Below are positions 49,316 to 61,574 of a stretch of DNA of 64,000 bases, piece by piece (position 1 is the first letter of the stretch; each line of letters opens with the position of its first letter). The DNA lies in contig JAMPIT010000188.1 of the NCBI GenBank assembly GCA_026261815.1, positions 415,811 through 479,810 of the forward strand, given 5' to 3'. The notes beneath the pieces are model-generated. The model saw nothing but the letters and a program-made list of their open reading frames with translations, had not been told where the DNA came from and ran no database searches. The translations under genes were made by a program, and so were the position numbers. Origin of the DNA: Monarcha castaneiventris obscurior (lineage: Eukaryota; Chordata; Aves; Passeriformes; Monarchidae).

Positions 49316-50474
49316 TTATTGGAGATTTTTACATCTTTCTGGGAGGTTGTCACTGTTCCTTCTTTTCTTCCATCTCCAAAGGCACGTAACTGCCTCATAG
49401 AAGTATAATATGGCTACAGGGTGTTAATGGGAGTCTTGTTCCTGTTCATCCCTTTGTTCACAGATCTCTAGGCTGGCTCATAGCTGAGGCGCTGTTAGGT
49501 TTTGGGAAGTTGTCCTGTGTCATTGCTGAAAATACCCTCTTGCTCTCAGCAGCTGATGGATCTCTGCTGTGTGAAGACTGGATATAAGTGAGACAAATCT
49601 CAGAGGAATGGAGATAGATCAGTTTTTATCGGCATTGAAAATCCCGTCGAAAATGGTTTCTGTGTGATCCTGTTCCTACTCAGATGGCTCCTTCTCATGC
49701 TGGGGCTTCTGTGTTTGTTTTGGGTTTGTTTTGCAGAGATGCCAAGGTTTCCCAGCTGCTCCTGCAGGCTCAGTACCCGGTGGTGGCTGTGGATGGCCAC
49801 ATGCCCATGGTCAATGTTTTCAGCGGCAGCGCGAGCGGGCGCCTGAGGGTCATCTTGGCAATGGGATCAGGTGATCAGAGAGTGGCACTGCAAAGGCTCA
49901 AAACTGAAGAAGGAATGGTACCTCCTGTCACACAACGTCCTCCCCACTCTCTGGACCATCCTCCTGCAAAACCCACAATGGTATTTCTTGTTCAGTGAAT
50001 CCCCATTCTCGCTGTTAAGGACATGTGAAAAGGGTTTTACCTGTGGCTTCATTAACAGACGAGTGATCCCCAACCTCTTCTTGATGCTGTAGCCAGTTTT
50101 GTTGTATTCTGCAAATTCTACACAGAATTGTATTGTTTATACTCTTTCTTTTACCAGCTTGCTCTCACCAGCCTTGACATTATTGCTCTTTTTATTGCCT
50201 TGCATATCCACTGCTTCTATCTTCACAAGTCCAGGAAAAAAAAAAAAAAGCCAAATTATAGAAAAATCTTAATTCTCACAGCCTTATTGTGGAGGTTTTG
50301 CCACTACCTTTTGAGTTGGATAGGTAGGAACTTTTATGTTTTTTATATGCTTTGCAGGAATAAAAGTAACTTTCTTTCAGGCTTTCAATATTTCTGTGAA
50401 GTTTAGGAGAAAAACGGCAGATAATTTTTCTGCCCCCCATCTCAGGCTTCTTAGAGCCTTATAATATGTAATTG

Positions 50475-50650
50475 TTTAGGTTCGAAAATACCTTTTTGCT
50501 CATCAAGTCCAGCCACTAACCCAGGCCTGCCAAGGCCACCATTAAACCATGTCCCCAAATTTGACATTCGCATGGCTTTTAAATACCTCCAGGGATGACT
50601 CAACCACTTCCCTGGGCAGCTTGTTGAAATGTCCCCAGTTTCCTGAAGTC
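50475..50650 (-). mobile_element. CR1 LINE 3' fragment
   Basis: Reverse, CCAAGGCCACCATTAAACCA ... CTCCAGGGATGACTCAACCA. In a C2CD3-like intron, ending about 40 bp before an exon. Confidence 0.78.
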
Positions 50651-51214
50651 ATCCTTTCCACGTGGCTTCCCTTTTTTTTTTGTTAGCAGTTGGAGCCAAA
50701 AGGGGAAGACCTGATGGAGCATGTGTTTGAGATCCATGTGGAGAGTGGGAAGGGGCTCACTCCCTTGCAGCCCACGGTCTGGGGAGAGGCTGACTGCTAC
50801 ATCCAGTACTATTTCCCAGTTCAGGAGGCTGGTTGTGGTGCACTGCAAGGACCTGGATTGCCTGAGGATGGTAAGTTTGTTTTATAATTTTCCCTTCTTT
50901 AGGGCACTGCTTTAATTAAATCCTGTGTAGTTGTGTTCTCTCTGCCTGAGTAAGAGGGGACATGTTTTTCTGAGCTTTGATGCAGCTGATGCTTGTTTTC
51001 TTGGAAAAACTGGACTTGGGCTGTGTTACTGGATTAAGAGCCTTGTTTGTCTGAGGCTGGTGGCAAGTTCCCAGTGGAAAAGGAAGAGACCTAATTCCGA
51101 ATCTCTTCACATGGTACCTTTTGTTAAAGGTCTTGAGGGCTGTGCCAGCTGATCCACAAAGGTGCAGGAATAGGTGTGCAGGGAATAGCGAGATTGTTCC
51201 CAGTGAAGTTCAGC

Positions 51215-51555
51215 AAAGCCTTTCAGGATGCTCACTTTGCTCTCTACAGCTCTCTGACAGGAGGGTGCAGCCATGTGGGGGTCGGCCTCTGTTCCCAGGC
51301 AGCAAGGGACAGGACAAGGGGAAACTGCCCCAGGTCATGCCAGGGGAGGTTTAAGTTGGATATGAGGGAAAATGTCTTCATCAAAAGGGTTATCAAGCCC
51401 TGGCACAGCTACCCAGTGGCTATCCCTGGAAATGTTCAAAAAGTGTTTGGATATGGCACTTGGGTACATGATTTACTGGTGGCCTTGGCAGGGCTGGGTT
51501 AACAGTTGGACTTGATGATCTTCGAGGGCTTTTCCAACCTTAACACTTCTGTTAT
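51215..51555 (+). mobile_element. CR1 LINE 3' fragment
   Basis: Forward, CTCTGACAGGAGGGTGCAGC ... GAGGGCTTTTCCAACCTTAA. In a C2CD3-like intron. Confidence 0.85.
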
Positions 51556-51607
51556 TTTCATGGATACGCCAACAGAAGAGTTGCTTGGTTTAGATCCCTA
51601 GGATTAA

Positions 51608-51845
51608 CATAGAATGGTTTAGGTGGGAAGGGACCTTAAAGCCCATCCAGTGCCACCCCCTGCCATGGGCAGGGACACCTTCCACTCTCCCAGGCTGCTC
51701 CAAGCCCTGTCCAGCCTGGCCTTGGACACTTGCAGGGACCCAGGGGCAGCCACAGCTTCTCTGGGTAACCTGTGCCAGGGCCTCACCACCCTCATGGGGA
51801 AAAACTTCTTCCCAATATTCAATCTAAACCCACCATTTTTCAGAT
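51608..51845 (-). mobile_element. CR1 LINE 3' fragment
   Basis: Reverse: AGAATGGTTTAGGTGGGAAG ... GGAAAAACTTCTTCCCAATA. Head-to-head with the preceding forward copy, so the two tails face each other. Confidence 0.87.
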
Positions 51846-53699
51846 TCTGAAAGAGTATTTAAATTATTGCAATTGTAGGAAAGAACATAGTGTCAAGTGC
51901 TTTGAATCACTTACATATATTCCCAGTATGACAGAAATATATTCCCAGAAATGACAGTCAGTAACGTTGTTCCACAGTAAGTCCTGTGGGATTTTCGTAC
52001 TGCCTCTTTAGCAGGAGTTCCCAGCCTGTGGCTCACAGGGTCATGGGGCTGCATGGATTGCTTGTAAAAGCTTTGTGAAGTGAAGCTCAGGAGAGCAAGC
52101 CTTGTCCCCAGAGGATTTCACTGCCTGTCCATGGGTCCTACCTCCCGACGGATTGCAAGCAGAAAAAGGTTGAAAGCTGCAATTGCAACCACTTTTACCC
52201 AACTCTGCTTGACTTCTAGGCATCATATTAAAGCCATTTCAAACAGCTACCACTTTGTGTGTCCCTGATCCCATCTTTAATGATGAACATCATCATTCCC
52301 TGTTGGTTCCTGCTGATGTCCCAGTCCAGAGGCTCCTGGTCAGTGCATTTATGGCACCAGGAGCAGCAGGAGGAGGAATCCAGTTTGAAGTCTGGTGCAG
52401 GTACAGAAAAACGTCCTATTCTTTGTAGATAGCACAGCAATACAGGTAGAGATAGATCTGATCGTGGGAAATCTCCAGCTCTGGGATGGATATTCCGTAA
52501 TATGATTTAATAATAGCTAAAAAAAATGGTAAGCTCATCAACATTTGGTGATGAGTATCTGCACTTAAGACCTATGAGCCTTTTTCCCCACCAAGAGTCC
52601 TAATTACTCCTTCCTTTTTATAACTTATTTAGAAAGTGTGTATTCCTAGTTTGCTTTCTTCCATCTTTTAATCAGCATAACAGTCTAAAAGTAGTGATTA
52701 AATCCTTGACACATCTAGATTTTACTTCGTAGCACCCTGAAAGTATAATTTCATTGTGCTGGGTTTGCTTTTTTCCCTACTCCAAGTCACTGATGACAAG
52801 AGAAATAATAGAAAGTGTTTTGTAAGTTCAGATGGTTTCTTTGGCTACTGAAGCTAATTATTAGTAATGGAGAGCAGAAGCCATGAAGACAAATAGCTTT
52901 AGAAAAAGATAATAATCTGTTCATTCTGTAGTAAACAAGTCAGGCTTTTTAAAATTTGCCAAGTCACATGAGAATTACTATGGGCTGTTTGTAAGATAGA
53001 GTGCCAAAATTTGTTTTAGGATGAAGCTGAAGTCAAGTAATGCACTAAGAAAAGGTTTAGAATCATTTCTTACACTCACAAACTGGTACCACAAATCTGT
53101 TCTGCAAGAGAGGTATTTTAATTTATTAACAGGAAGAGAGTGGAGAATATTTGGTGCCAGATCTTTCTCTTGTTTTTCTTTGGGATGCCAATTTTTAGTG
53201 GAGTTCTTGCTTGTTGATTTATTAGGACTAGCAAAAATATACATATATTTGTAGCATTATCTACTTAAGCGCTTACTGGTTCTTTTCTTCAGTGGAAGTA
53301 CATCTACTTGAATTTCTCCCTTAGCCGGGGAGACCAGTTAGGATTTAAGGACACTCAGAGGTGACTTCTGTGCAGTTGCGAAAGAAATGTTGATGCTGGT
53401 TGTTTGTGTCTTACCAGGTATTATTACCCAAATGTCAGAGAGCAGCTGGTTGCCAAAGGGGCCTTGCCTTTGTCACGGCTCTGTGCCATGGTGACTATGC
53501 AGCATGGTGAGGAAATAGGGATACAGACTTTGAATCTTCCCTTGGTTCCCCGGACTGATTCCTCAGAGGAATTTCATCTGAGGCCTTCAGGTGAGGAACG
53601 CTTGTGGACTTGCACTTTTTGTGGTAAAACCAGGCTCAGCTGAGGAAACCTCAGAGCAGCATGTCAGTGTTTGATGGTGTGTTAGCAAAGGACAAAGGA

Positions 53700-53950
53700 A
53701 ATGGCTTCAGGCTGTGCCAGGGAGGTTTAGGTTGGACATGAAGGAAAATTTCTTCCCCCAAAGGGCTGTCCAGCCCTGGCACAGCTGCCCAGGCCATGGT
53801 GGAGTCCCCATCCCTGGCAGAATTTAACAGCTGTGTGGATGTGGCAGTTGGGGACACGGGATAATGGTGGCCTTGGCAGTGCTGGAGGAATGGTTGGGCT
53901 CCATGATTTTATGGATCTTTTCTAGCCAGACCAATTCTCTGATTCTGTGT
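53700..53950 (+). mobile_element. CR1 LINE 3' fragment
   Basis: Forward, CAGGGAGGTTTAGGTTGGAC ... AATTCTCTGATTCTGTG. In a C2CD3-like intron. Confidence 0.85.
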
Positions 53951-56474
53951 CAAATTCTGTAAATATAAAGTCTATTTGCCTCCAGGGCAAATAAAAATAC
54001 GTATTTGTGTTGGCAACTGAAACCAGCCAGGAGTGGTTTTCCTCCCAGCTTTCACTAACACCATAATGAGTGAAAAAACAGTGATTAAACATGGGAAACC
54101 CTCAAACTCTCAAGCAGTTTTCAAAAGCCCCCTCTGTGTATTTAACTGCTTCACTGCCAGTAAGTCCTAGCCTATAGTTAAGCTTCCTGTGGAAGGTGGG
54201 GAAGGAGGATCTGAAGAGGGGCTGTTTATGGTGCACGGTGCAAGCAGTGTCTCCTCTTGTGGCTCTTTGAAATGACACAGACATCAGCTCTGGGCAGGCC
54301 ACAAGGGACTCTGAGGCGGCCAAAGGAGCTGGGGCTGGGCAGGGAGGTCAAGCGTGCTTCAGTTGTTTTGTAGTGGGTGAGCCATGTGCAGCAGAAGAAG
54401 ACGATGCTGTTTGTTCCAACGCCTCTTGGGAGATTTCCTCGCTGCAGAGCTCTAAAGAAGGTGCGTTGGAATGCCTGGGAAGGTGTTTTGGAGCTCTGGC
54501 AGGGGGAGCGCCAGGGAGAGCAGGGCTGGCTCCATCGGCCCCCTGCGTGTGCTGTGCCGGGGGTTCGCCACAGGAGGGAGACACTGGGACAATTCCCTGG
54601 AATTGGCAGTGTGCAGTCCACGGATTTTGCCTCTGCTCCTCCTGGAGCTGGCTGTAACTGCTGGCTGAAGTGCAGCCTCTTGCACAGTCAATCTCAACGG
54701 ATTAATGGAGTTTTTTTGTTAGGAAAATACTCATTTACAGAGCAAGTTTTGTATTAATAGGTATAGCTAAATATTGGTTCTGTTGTATGTGCCTGCATTA
54801 AGTGATGACCATTTCTTTCCTTCCTTTCCTTCATTTAATCCAGGTTTGCTCGATGTGAGTGTGAGGTACCAACGATCCATGGAAACAGCAGCAGGAGTAA
54901 GTGCTCAAGCTGTTTCACTTTGCGTACAAATACACAGGGCAGCTGGTTTGCAAGCAGCAGGCAGGTAAAGCCTAATTCAAAAAGGAGCATTTTTCACTTA
55001 AAGCAGCTTTATCTGGAGGCAGCAGGCTGAGGCATGAGATCAGAACAAATTTTTACCGGCCAACTTTCCATCTGCAGATATTCAAAGTGGGTCCTGCTCC
55101 AAAGTGAAAATAACTTTCTAAAGACCATCAGCAGTTATTGTGGTCCCTGAGGCTTCAGTACAGGGTGGTAGCATTCATTCTGCAAAAGGACGAAGATTGG
55201 AAGGGCATGTTTTCTTACATTTCCACATTTTTCTGCCCCAAAGAGTGATATAAAAATTGACTGATATAAAATGGTCCCTATTTGGGCATTGGATTCTGGT
55301 GTTGCTGATGCTATTTAAAAGCTGGCTGAGGTTGTTTTCTTGCATTTCACTGTGAAAACCTCAATAAACTAACTAGGAAATGGAGCATGTCCCTTTCCAC
55401 CATAAGGCTTCTGCTCCAAGTATGTGATATCAGCTGGACATGGTTCCAGAATATGTGATTTTCAAGAGTTAGGAAAGGGCTAGAATAGAGGCAGTCAATT
55501 CCGCAAGAGAAGGATGGCTCCTGTCATTCCAGAGACATTGTCTGACCCTTTCTCAGTGTTGCTGTGAGCCCCTGATCCATCTCAATTCAAGTAGACCCTG
55601 AAAGATGAGGATCACTGTCGTATGGTGCTTGGAGAAGTCAAGGGAATTGAATGACCTCAGATTCCTCATCCTTCAGGTGTATGACCTGAGTAATACCTGA
55701 GTCTGGTTTACCTGTAAATTACTCCATTTGCTAATTTCACCTTCTTTTGCTGGTCAGTTCTGGTCTATAAAAATAATTTGGCTTGGCCTTTGGCTCCTTT
55801 TTGGAGCAGGTTCTCTGGGAGGTTATTCCACAGTACTGTGTATTCTTAAAGGTGCTGAGTATTCTCTCAGTCACAGATGAGAAACACAGCCACCAGTGAT
55901 GGACCTCATGAGTTCCTCTCACCATTTCGTATCTGTTCCTAGTGTGTTCAGATGGAAAAAAAAGATGAAAATGCTATGCAGCCAGAACCCACATGCATTT
56001 TGACTTAGAACGTTCACTGTTAGTCCCATCTTTTCAACTTTGTTTTAAGCATGTTGATTCCTAAATTCCTCATACATTCTATGCATTCTCTTCCTTCTTT
56101 TCCATTTTTTCCCATGTGAAATGAAGAGCTGTGGCACGGAAGAACCCCTCTGTCCAGTACTGTGCAGGGGTGGGAGTGAAGGCTTCCGTGCGTGTGCTCC
56201 CGTCCTTCCTGCCCCAGGCACAGACACGGAGCACACGAGCTGTGTCCTGCACTTTGTGCCCAGAGTTTGAGCATCACGTGGAGTTTCTCTGTAATCTCCT
56301 AATCCAGAAAAGCAGTGGAGAAGCCTCTTCTCTGGGGGAGCTCTTGCAGTCTGCCAGTATTTTATTCTCTATCTAGCATCAGAGCACCAAGTCAGGTAAG
56401 GACAGCAGATGTGGTTGCAAGGACTGGATACTGGTGCAGAAGTCCCCTTGACTTTTGTATAGAAAAAAAAAAAT

Positions 56475-56605
56475 CCTAGAATAATGGAATCCTTTGGGTT
56501 GGAACTTGCAAAACCACCCCCTGCAATGAGCAGGGCCATCTTCCAGCAGGTCAGGTTGCTCAGAGCCCTGTGCAGCCCGAACTTGACTGTTCCCAGGGAA
56601 CTGCA
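56475..56605 (-). mobile_element. CR1 LINE 3' fragment
   Basis: Reverse, diverged: CCTAGAATAATGGAATCCTT ... GAGCAGGGCCATCTTCCAGC. It begins about 80 bp after the C2CD3-like exon that holds the premature stop. Confidence 0.75.
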
Positions 56606-59099
56606 GTTGCTAATAGATGTAATTACATAAGCTGTCTTCAGCAGAGATTGTTCCCCTTGTGCAAAGAGTTTTTGAGACTCGCAGTGATCAAGATCACCTC
56701 TTACCAGCTGTTCTCCAGTCAATCACTTCTAAATCTTGTGTTCCAGTTCAGCGTGTTTACAAAATTATTTCTTTTCCAGCCCCTGGCAAATTGGCTGCTA
56801 GAACATCTAGAGATTATCTTCTTGGGACAGTCACAATTCCAACCAGAGACCTGCTGACAAGAAGATCAGGTAATACAGCAGTGCAATGCTGCTGACATTC
56901 TATGCAAATGCTATTGTAATTCCTTAAAACTGCTTTCCTTCCTGTTTTGAGGGAGTTGTTTTGTGGGTTTTCTGGGTTCTTTAGCTGTTCCCCACGTGTT
57001 CAGTAAAGATTCTGTGTTAGGAAAGTCACATTAAGGTTGTTGTTTGAAAATCTGTTTTCAGGGTGCAGGTTGTCTAGTGGCTGAATGAATGTTCTGAGGC
57101 TACTATGAAGAAATTTAACTCCATGCCTGCTAAAACCAGCACCTAAAATCCTTGGGATTTTATTCAGTGCTGTTTATTTTGCTGGATAGAAAGTCCAAAA
57201 AGGACCAGTGAGTGCTTTTCAGATGTCAAAGCTGGAAACAAAAGTCTTACGTAATTAGAAAGTAGTAGGATTGACTCTTTTTTTTTTTTTTTTTCTTTTT
57301 TTAACTACGTGTGAAATATCTCAGTGCTCCTTTTGGGTCCCTTCGACTTCACAATGTTCTGTGAAATTTCTGTGAAAAAATTATTCCCGTGTTTGTCCAC
57401 TAATGATCTCCTCTACCTAGCATTAGTTTGGGATTATTATGCCTTGTAATAATGATGTTTTTGTTATTGCTTTGGTTATTTCTGCTTTAATTTCAGTAAA
57501 GTTCTTATTTTCTCCAGCCCAAAATTTTGGGGTTGTTTCTAATGGGAAGAGAGTAGGAAAGAAGTGAGAATCGGTAGTTTTATAATTGGATATACAAGGA
57601 ATGTAGTTTCATTGTAAAATGGGTGTTGCTAAGGAAGTGAAAATCCTTTGGGATCAGAGCTCCTGCTGAGGTTTTTAGAAGGCCAGTAACTTGTTGCTTT
57701 TTCAGATTAGAAATTATTTAATGAATTCCAAACAAGAAATAAACACTTGGAGTTCTGGTCCTTGACTGATGACCAGGGAGGTGACCGTTCTTCACTGACA
57801 TTTTTCAAAAGCTGGGATAAGTCTAATGTGGTCTTTCCTGCCAAAGGTATTTGGGGCTGGTACCCAGTGACCCTCTCCAAAGATCCGAAGCCTCCGCAGT
57901 GCACCAATGCCATGCAGGCCATTGTGGGAGGGCTGAAACTCTCTGTTGCCTTTGCCCATCAGGGTGACAGGGAGCGTGTTTTGGAGGCTGTCAAGCTCCT
58001 GGGGTGGAGCAGTGAGGAGATCCATGAAGACAGCGAGGACGAGAGCGGTGACTGGGAGCAGAATGCCGGTCCGGTGACCGTGACCATCTCCATGCCCAGG
58101 GTGTGGCTGCCACTGCACTGGCTGCTGCTCCAAGGCCAGACACACCTAGAGAAAAGCACTCAGTGCTTCCTCAGGTACGAGCTGTACAACCAGGAAGCCA
58201 CGAGGACGTGGCTTAAGCCCACTGGCTTCCCTCTCTTGTTGCTTCGTGGGCGTTTGGGATTTTTTTTAGGAGAATACTGTGTGGATTTGGATGTCTGGGA
58301 GCATGGCATTGTTCTATTTGCTGCTTTGGGTGACAGCTGATGCTCAAAAACATACAGCAGATTCAGCTTTTCATTGGTTAGGAAACATCTAATTTGGCAG
58401 GAATCTCTTTTTCTGGGATATTTGCCATTGCTTCTGGGTTTTTCTTTATTCTCTAGACTTCCCAGATATGCTGGGGTGTGTTATACACATGTAATGGAGC
58501 CCTTACCCTACTTTCCATCAATTTGCTCTGTGATGGTATGGAGGGAATTAACAAAAGTGTCTGAAATGAAAGTGTTGTGAAATGGTACTTCGGCTCAGTG
58601 CTGGGAAACAATTTGAAAATTTAAAGCTAAACAATTTGAAAATTTAAAGCTATTTAGAAAGCCTGAGGTTTTGTTAGATCAGCAGGATAATACCTTAATT
58701 TCTCTTATTTTCCTGCTGTGAAAGACTCACGTACGGTGTTCCTTTTCATCCTAGGTGAAGGTCAGCTTTCCAGCATGTCCTGGTAATCCTACAAACTTGT
58801 CCAAGCAGATGTTGAATTTCTTGTCAAAGGAAGTCAGTGTTGTTGCTCGAGAGCGGTAAGTCCACAGACTGACAACCTCTTTTATTATTTTCAGGTCTCA
58901 GAAATACCTTTCTAAAGCCAATTGACTTTACTGGGAAAATGGCACACCCTGTCAAAGTGTGTCCACTGTATTTGAGCTTAACAATTAGCGGACATTCCCT
59001 TTCCCGGTGAGAGGGAGGTGCAGGAGGTAGCAATCCTGGGACAGGTTCCTTTTGACACAACCCAGATGTTCTTTTCCTTGTCATGGATATTTCCTGATT

Positions 59100-60860
59100 T
59101 GTTTCATTTGCACCTTTGTCAATTAGGATTTAAATGATGCCATTGTTAAAACTGGCAGGTGCTTGCTCCAGGCCTTCACAAGAATAAGGATTGTGTCTGT
59201 ATTTGGTTGGTGTCTCCCGGTCGCTGCGGACCGTTACCTCCCCTTGAGACTCTTTTACTTTGTGTCCCGCAGCTTCTTTTGTGCGTTGCAACTCCGTTGT
59301 GGCTTTAATTTGTTCTCGGCTCCTGCAATAAAGGTGGAGCATGCAGGACCGCACACACCATCTCCTGAACGAGTTGGACATTATGGGCAATGCTCAGAAG
59401 GTGACAGACCAGCTGTTGTTTTAAAAACAAAGGCAAGCCTTTGGGATGATTCCAGAGTACAAATCTCACACTCAGTTGTTGCATTATTGCCACCACGGGC
59501 AGTTGATTTGAAGTCGATGAACACTGGTAGATTGTCTTTTAGTTTGTTTAAGCAGCCATGTTTCTTTCATCCCCCTCTGAATCTTGGGAAGAAAACAAAA
59601 CACTGTTTAAAAATGGCTTAGAATAAAGCTGCTGTTCCAACAGTGGAGGGATAAACACTCTGGGAACGAAGGAGTGACAAGAGTCATTTAAGGAATCATC
59701 TTTCCTCAGCACCAGTGGACGCAGCCACGGACACCGCCGTATCCTAGGGAGCACATGCAAGCACTGCTGTCTCTGAGCAGCTGAGAACACACCCTCGAGT
59801 GTTTTGCAGGCCAGTGAGCTGTTTTCCTTTGGTGTGTAAATATTTTGGCAATAGAATACAGGGACGTTATATCTCTGTGTGTGTGTCTGGGTGCCTCTCT
59901 ATATTTATATTGTATATGTATGTTGTATATTTATATTGTATGTTGTATATGTATGTTGTATATTTATACATCTCAAAGAAAACTGTCTGTACTTGTGACT
60001 GAGACCACTCTGAGAAGGTCTTCCCTTGCTGTCCTTCACAGGAGGCTGTTACTTGACAAGCGCTTACGGAGCACTTTTCACTGATCAAGAACTTCCAGGA
60101 AGAACCAGCCACACAACTGACCAGTTCAGAGGCCAGAGCTACTCTCCGGCAGTGGCACAGGAGGAGAACGACAAACGGGACAATACCTTCAATTGACGAT
60201 TTTCAGATAGCGTTTAGGGCTGAAATAAAAATTGGGGTGATTGTGTTGTTGGCAGTTGCCACTTGAGAAGTGTGATTTGTAGCAAATTCCCTTGAGGCCA
60301 CAGGCGGAGTGAAACCGTGCTGAGATTAGGGCTGGCAAATTTGCCTCAGTTCTGAAGTCTTTGCACTTTTTATCAAACAGTGTCATTATGCTGGTCTGAA
60401 GGAAACACTAAATAATAGAGGTGTCTTACCTTTCCTTTTAAGTCCTGTAGAGCGAGGACAAACCGAATTGTACCTTAGATTCAGCTTTTTTGTGTGCTTT
60501 AGTGTTCCAAAGATCAAATCCAGCTTTATCAGCATAAGTCCCCAGCAGCCAGTGGTGACAAATGTTTATCTCTACTTTTTCTCTATTTCTCTTAGTCTAC
60601 TTTTCTCTTTCGCTCTTTCTCTTTTCTTTAACTCTTCTTTCTCCATTTCTCTTTCCTTTTCCCTCTAACTCTACTTTTCTTTCTCTCTAACTTTATTCCT
60701 AGCATAAAACCATATTTTTATTTATAGCTTAAAATAAAGCAGCAGTAGGATTTTTCAGGCTCCCTGGGCGTAAAGAAAACCCCTGACATCTGAGACCCTC
60801 ACCTGATCTGAGACCTGACAGTGTAATCTGATCCCTGCAGTAAAAACAAAACAAAAAAAA
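59100..60860. other. Intergenic stretch after the C2CD3-like exons
   Basis: No gene is firmly recognised. A short exon-like open stretch follows an AG at about 59331, with an ATG at 59340, an NELDIMGNAQKVTDQLLF-type reading and a TAA. A 28-bp-period TATATTTATATTGTATG repeat lies at 59895-59970 and a pyrimidine-rich tract (TTTCTCT) at 60575-60690. Confidence 0.4.
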
Positions 60861-60937
60861 AAGAAAAAAAGTGTGCTTGTCACACCCCCTACCCACAACA
60901 CAGATCCCTGCTTCTGGCACCACCCCCTGTCCCGCGA

Positions 60938-61160
60938 CCGCGCGTCACGCGGTCCCGCCCCCGGCTCCGCCCCCTGCGCGCGTCTCGCGGCCCTGGCCCC
61001 GCCCCACCGCACACGTCACCCGGCCCCGCACTCGGCCCCGCCCCACCGCAAGCGTCACGCTGTCCCGCCCCCGGCCCCGCCCCACTGCACGCGTCACGCG
61101 GTCCCGCCCCCAGCCCCGCCCCACTGCACGCGTCACGCGGCTCCGCCCCTCTCCCCGCAC
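60938..61160 (+). repeat. 39-bp tandem array of GC boxes and CGTCA half-sites
   Basis: About six units of 33-39 bp, each with CGCGTCACGCGGTCCCGCCC then CCGCCCCACTGCA. Each unit therefore pairs a CRE half-site (CGTCA) with one or two Sp1-type GC boxes. The two best units are identical except for one base. It lies at the upstream edge of a CpG island. Confidence 0.88.
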
Positions 61161-61480
61161 CGCCCCCGTCCCGCCCCCCGCCCCGCCCATGTCCCACCCC
61201 CCCGTGCCGCCTTCGCACCGCCCCGGCCCCGCCCTCCTGCACGGCCCCTCCCCGCGCGCACGTAACGGCGCCCCGCCCCTCGCTCCGCCTCCGGCACCGC
61301 CCCTCGCTCCGCCCCAGCCCCTCCCCTCGACCCTCACGGAGTTTCCCGCCGGCGGGAACTTCCCACGTCAGCCAGTTCCCCGCCTGCCGCTGCCGACAGC
61401 AGACCTCTGGCCGCAAGTCCGGCACCCACCGCCGCCCGGAGCCACTCACCCGCCGGCTCCGCACCGGTTCTAGGTAAGCC
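61160..61480 (+). promoter_or_regulatory. CpG-island promoter with E2F palindrome and splice donor
   Basis: Dense GC boxes are followed by a perfect 16-bp palindrome TTCCCGCCGGCGGGAA (61343-61358), a double E2F site. A consensus splice donor CTAG|GTAAGC lies at 61473/61474. The order GC boxes, E2F, then a donor about 115 bp later is what a TATA-less promoter and first exon look like. The gene served is not identified. Confidence 0.55.
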
Positions 61481-61574
61481 ACCACCCGGAGTCGCCCCCC
61501 CACCGTCCCCGACCCACACCCCCGCCGGCCCCGGGCCGGTCCGGCGCCGGTCCGCTGCCCCCCCACACCCCCCG

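Larger units (their letters stand above)
47802..58855 (+). pseudogene. C2CD3: Partial C2CD3 copy, middle exons only, one in-frame stop
   Basis: Exons read at 47802-48020, 48277-48428, 49737-49980, 50690-50870, 52220-52400, 53418-53590, 54844-54964, 56127-56395, 56780-56869, 57847 to about 58200, and 58755-58855. They match the C2-domain-rich middle of C2CD3, a centriolar distal-end protein needed for ciliogenesis: [48 protein letters not shown] and WGWYPVTL. Every assessable junction keeps phase. In the eighth exon, TAG at 56374-56376 replaces a codon that is tryptophan in human as I recall it. No N- or C-terminal exons are seen, and the only ATG exon nearby (47582, donor 47605) is out of phase. 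The first intron uses a GC donor. It is best read as a truncated duplicate that has died, or a shortened gene if the stop is a sequence error. Confidence 0.8.
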
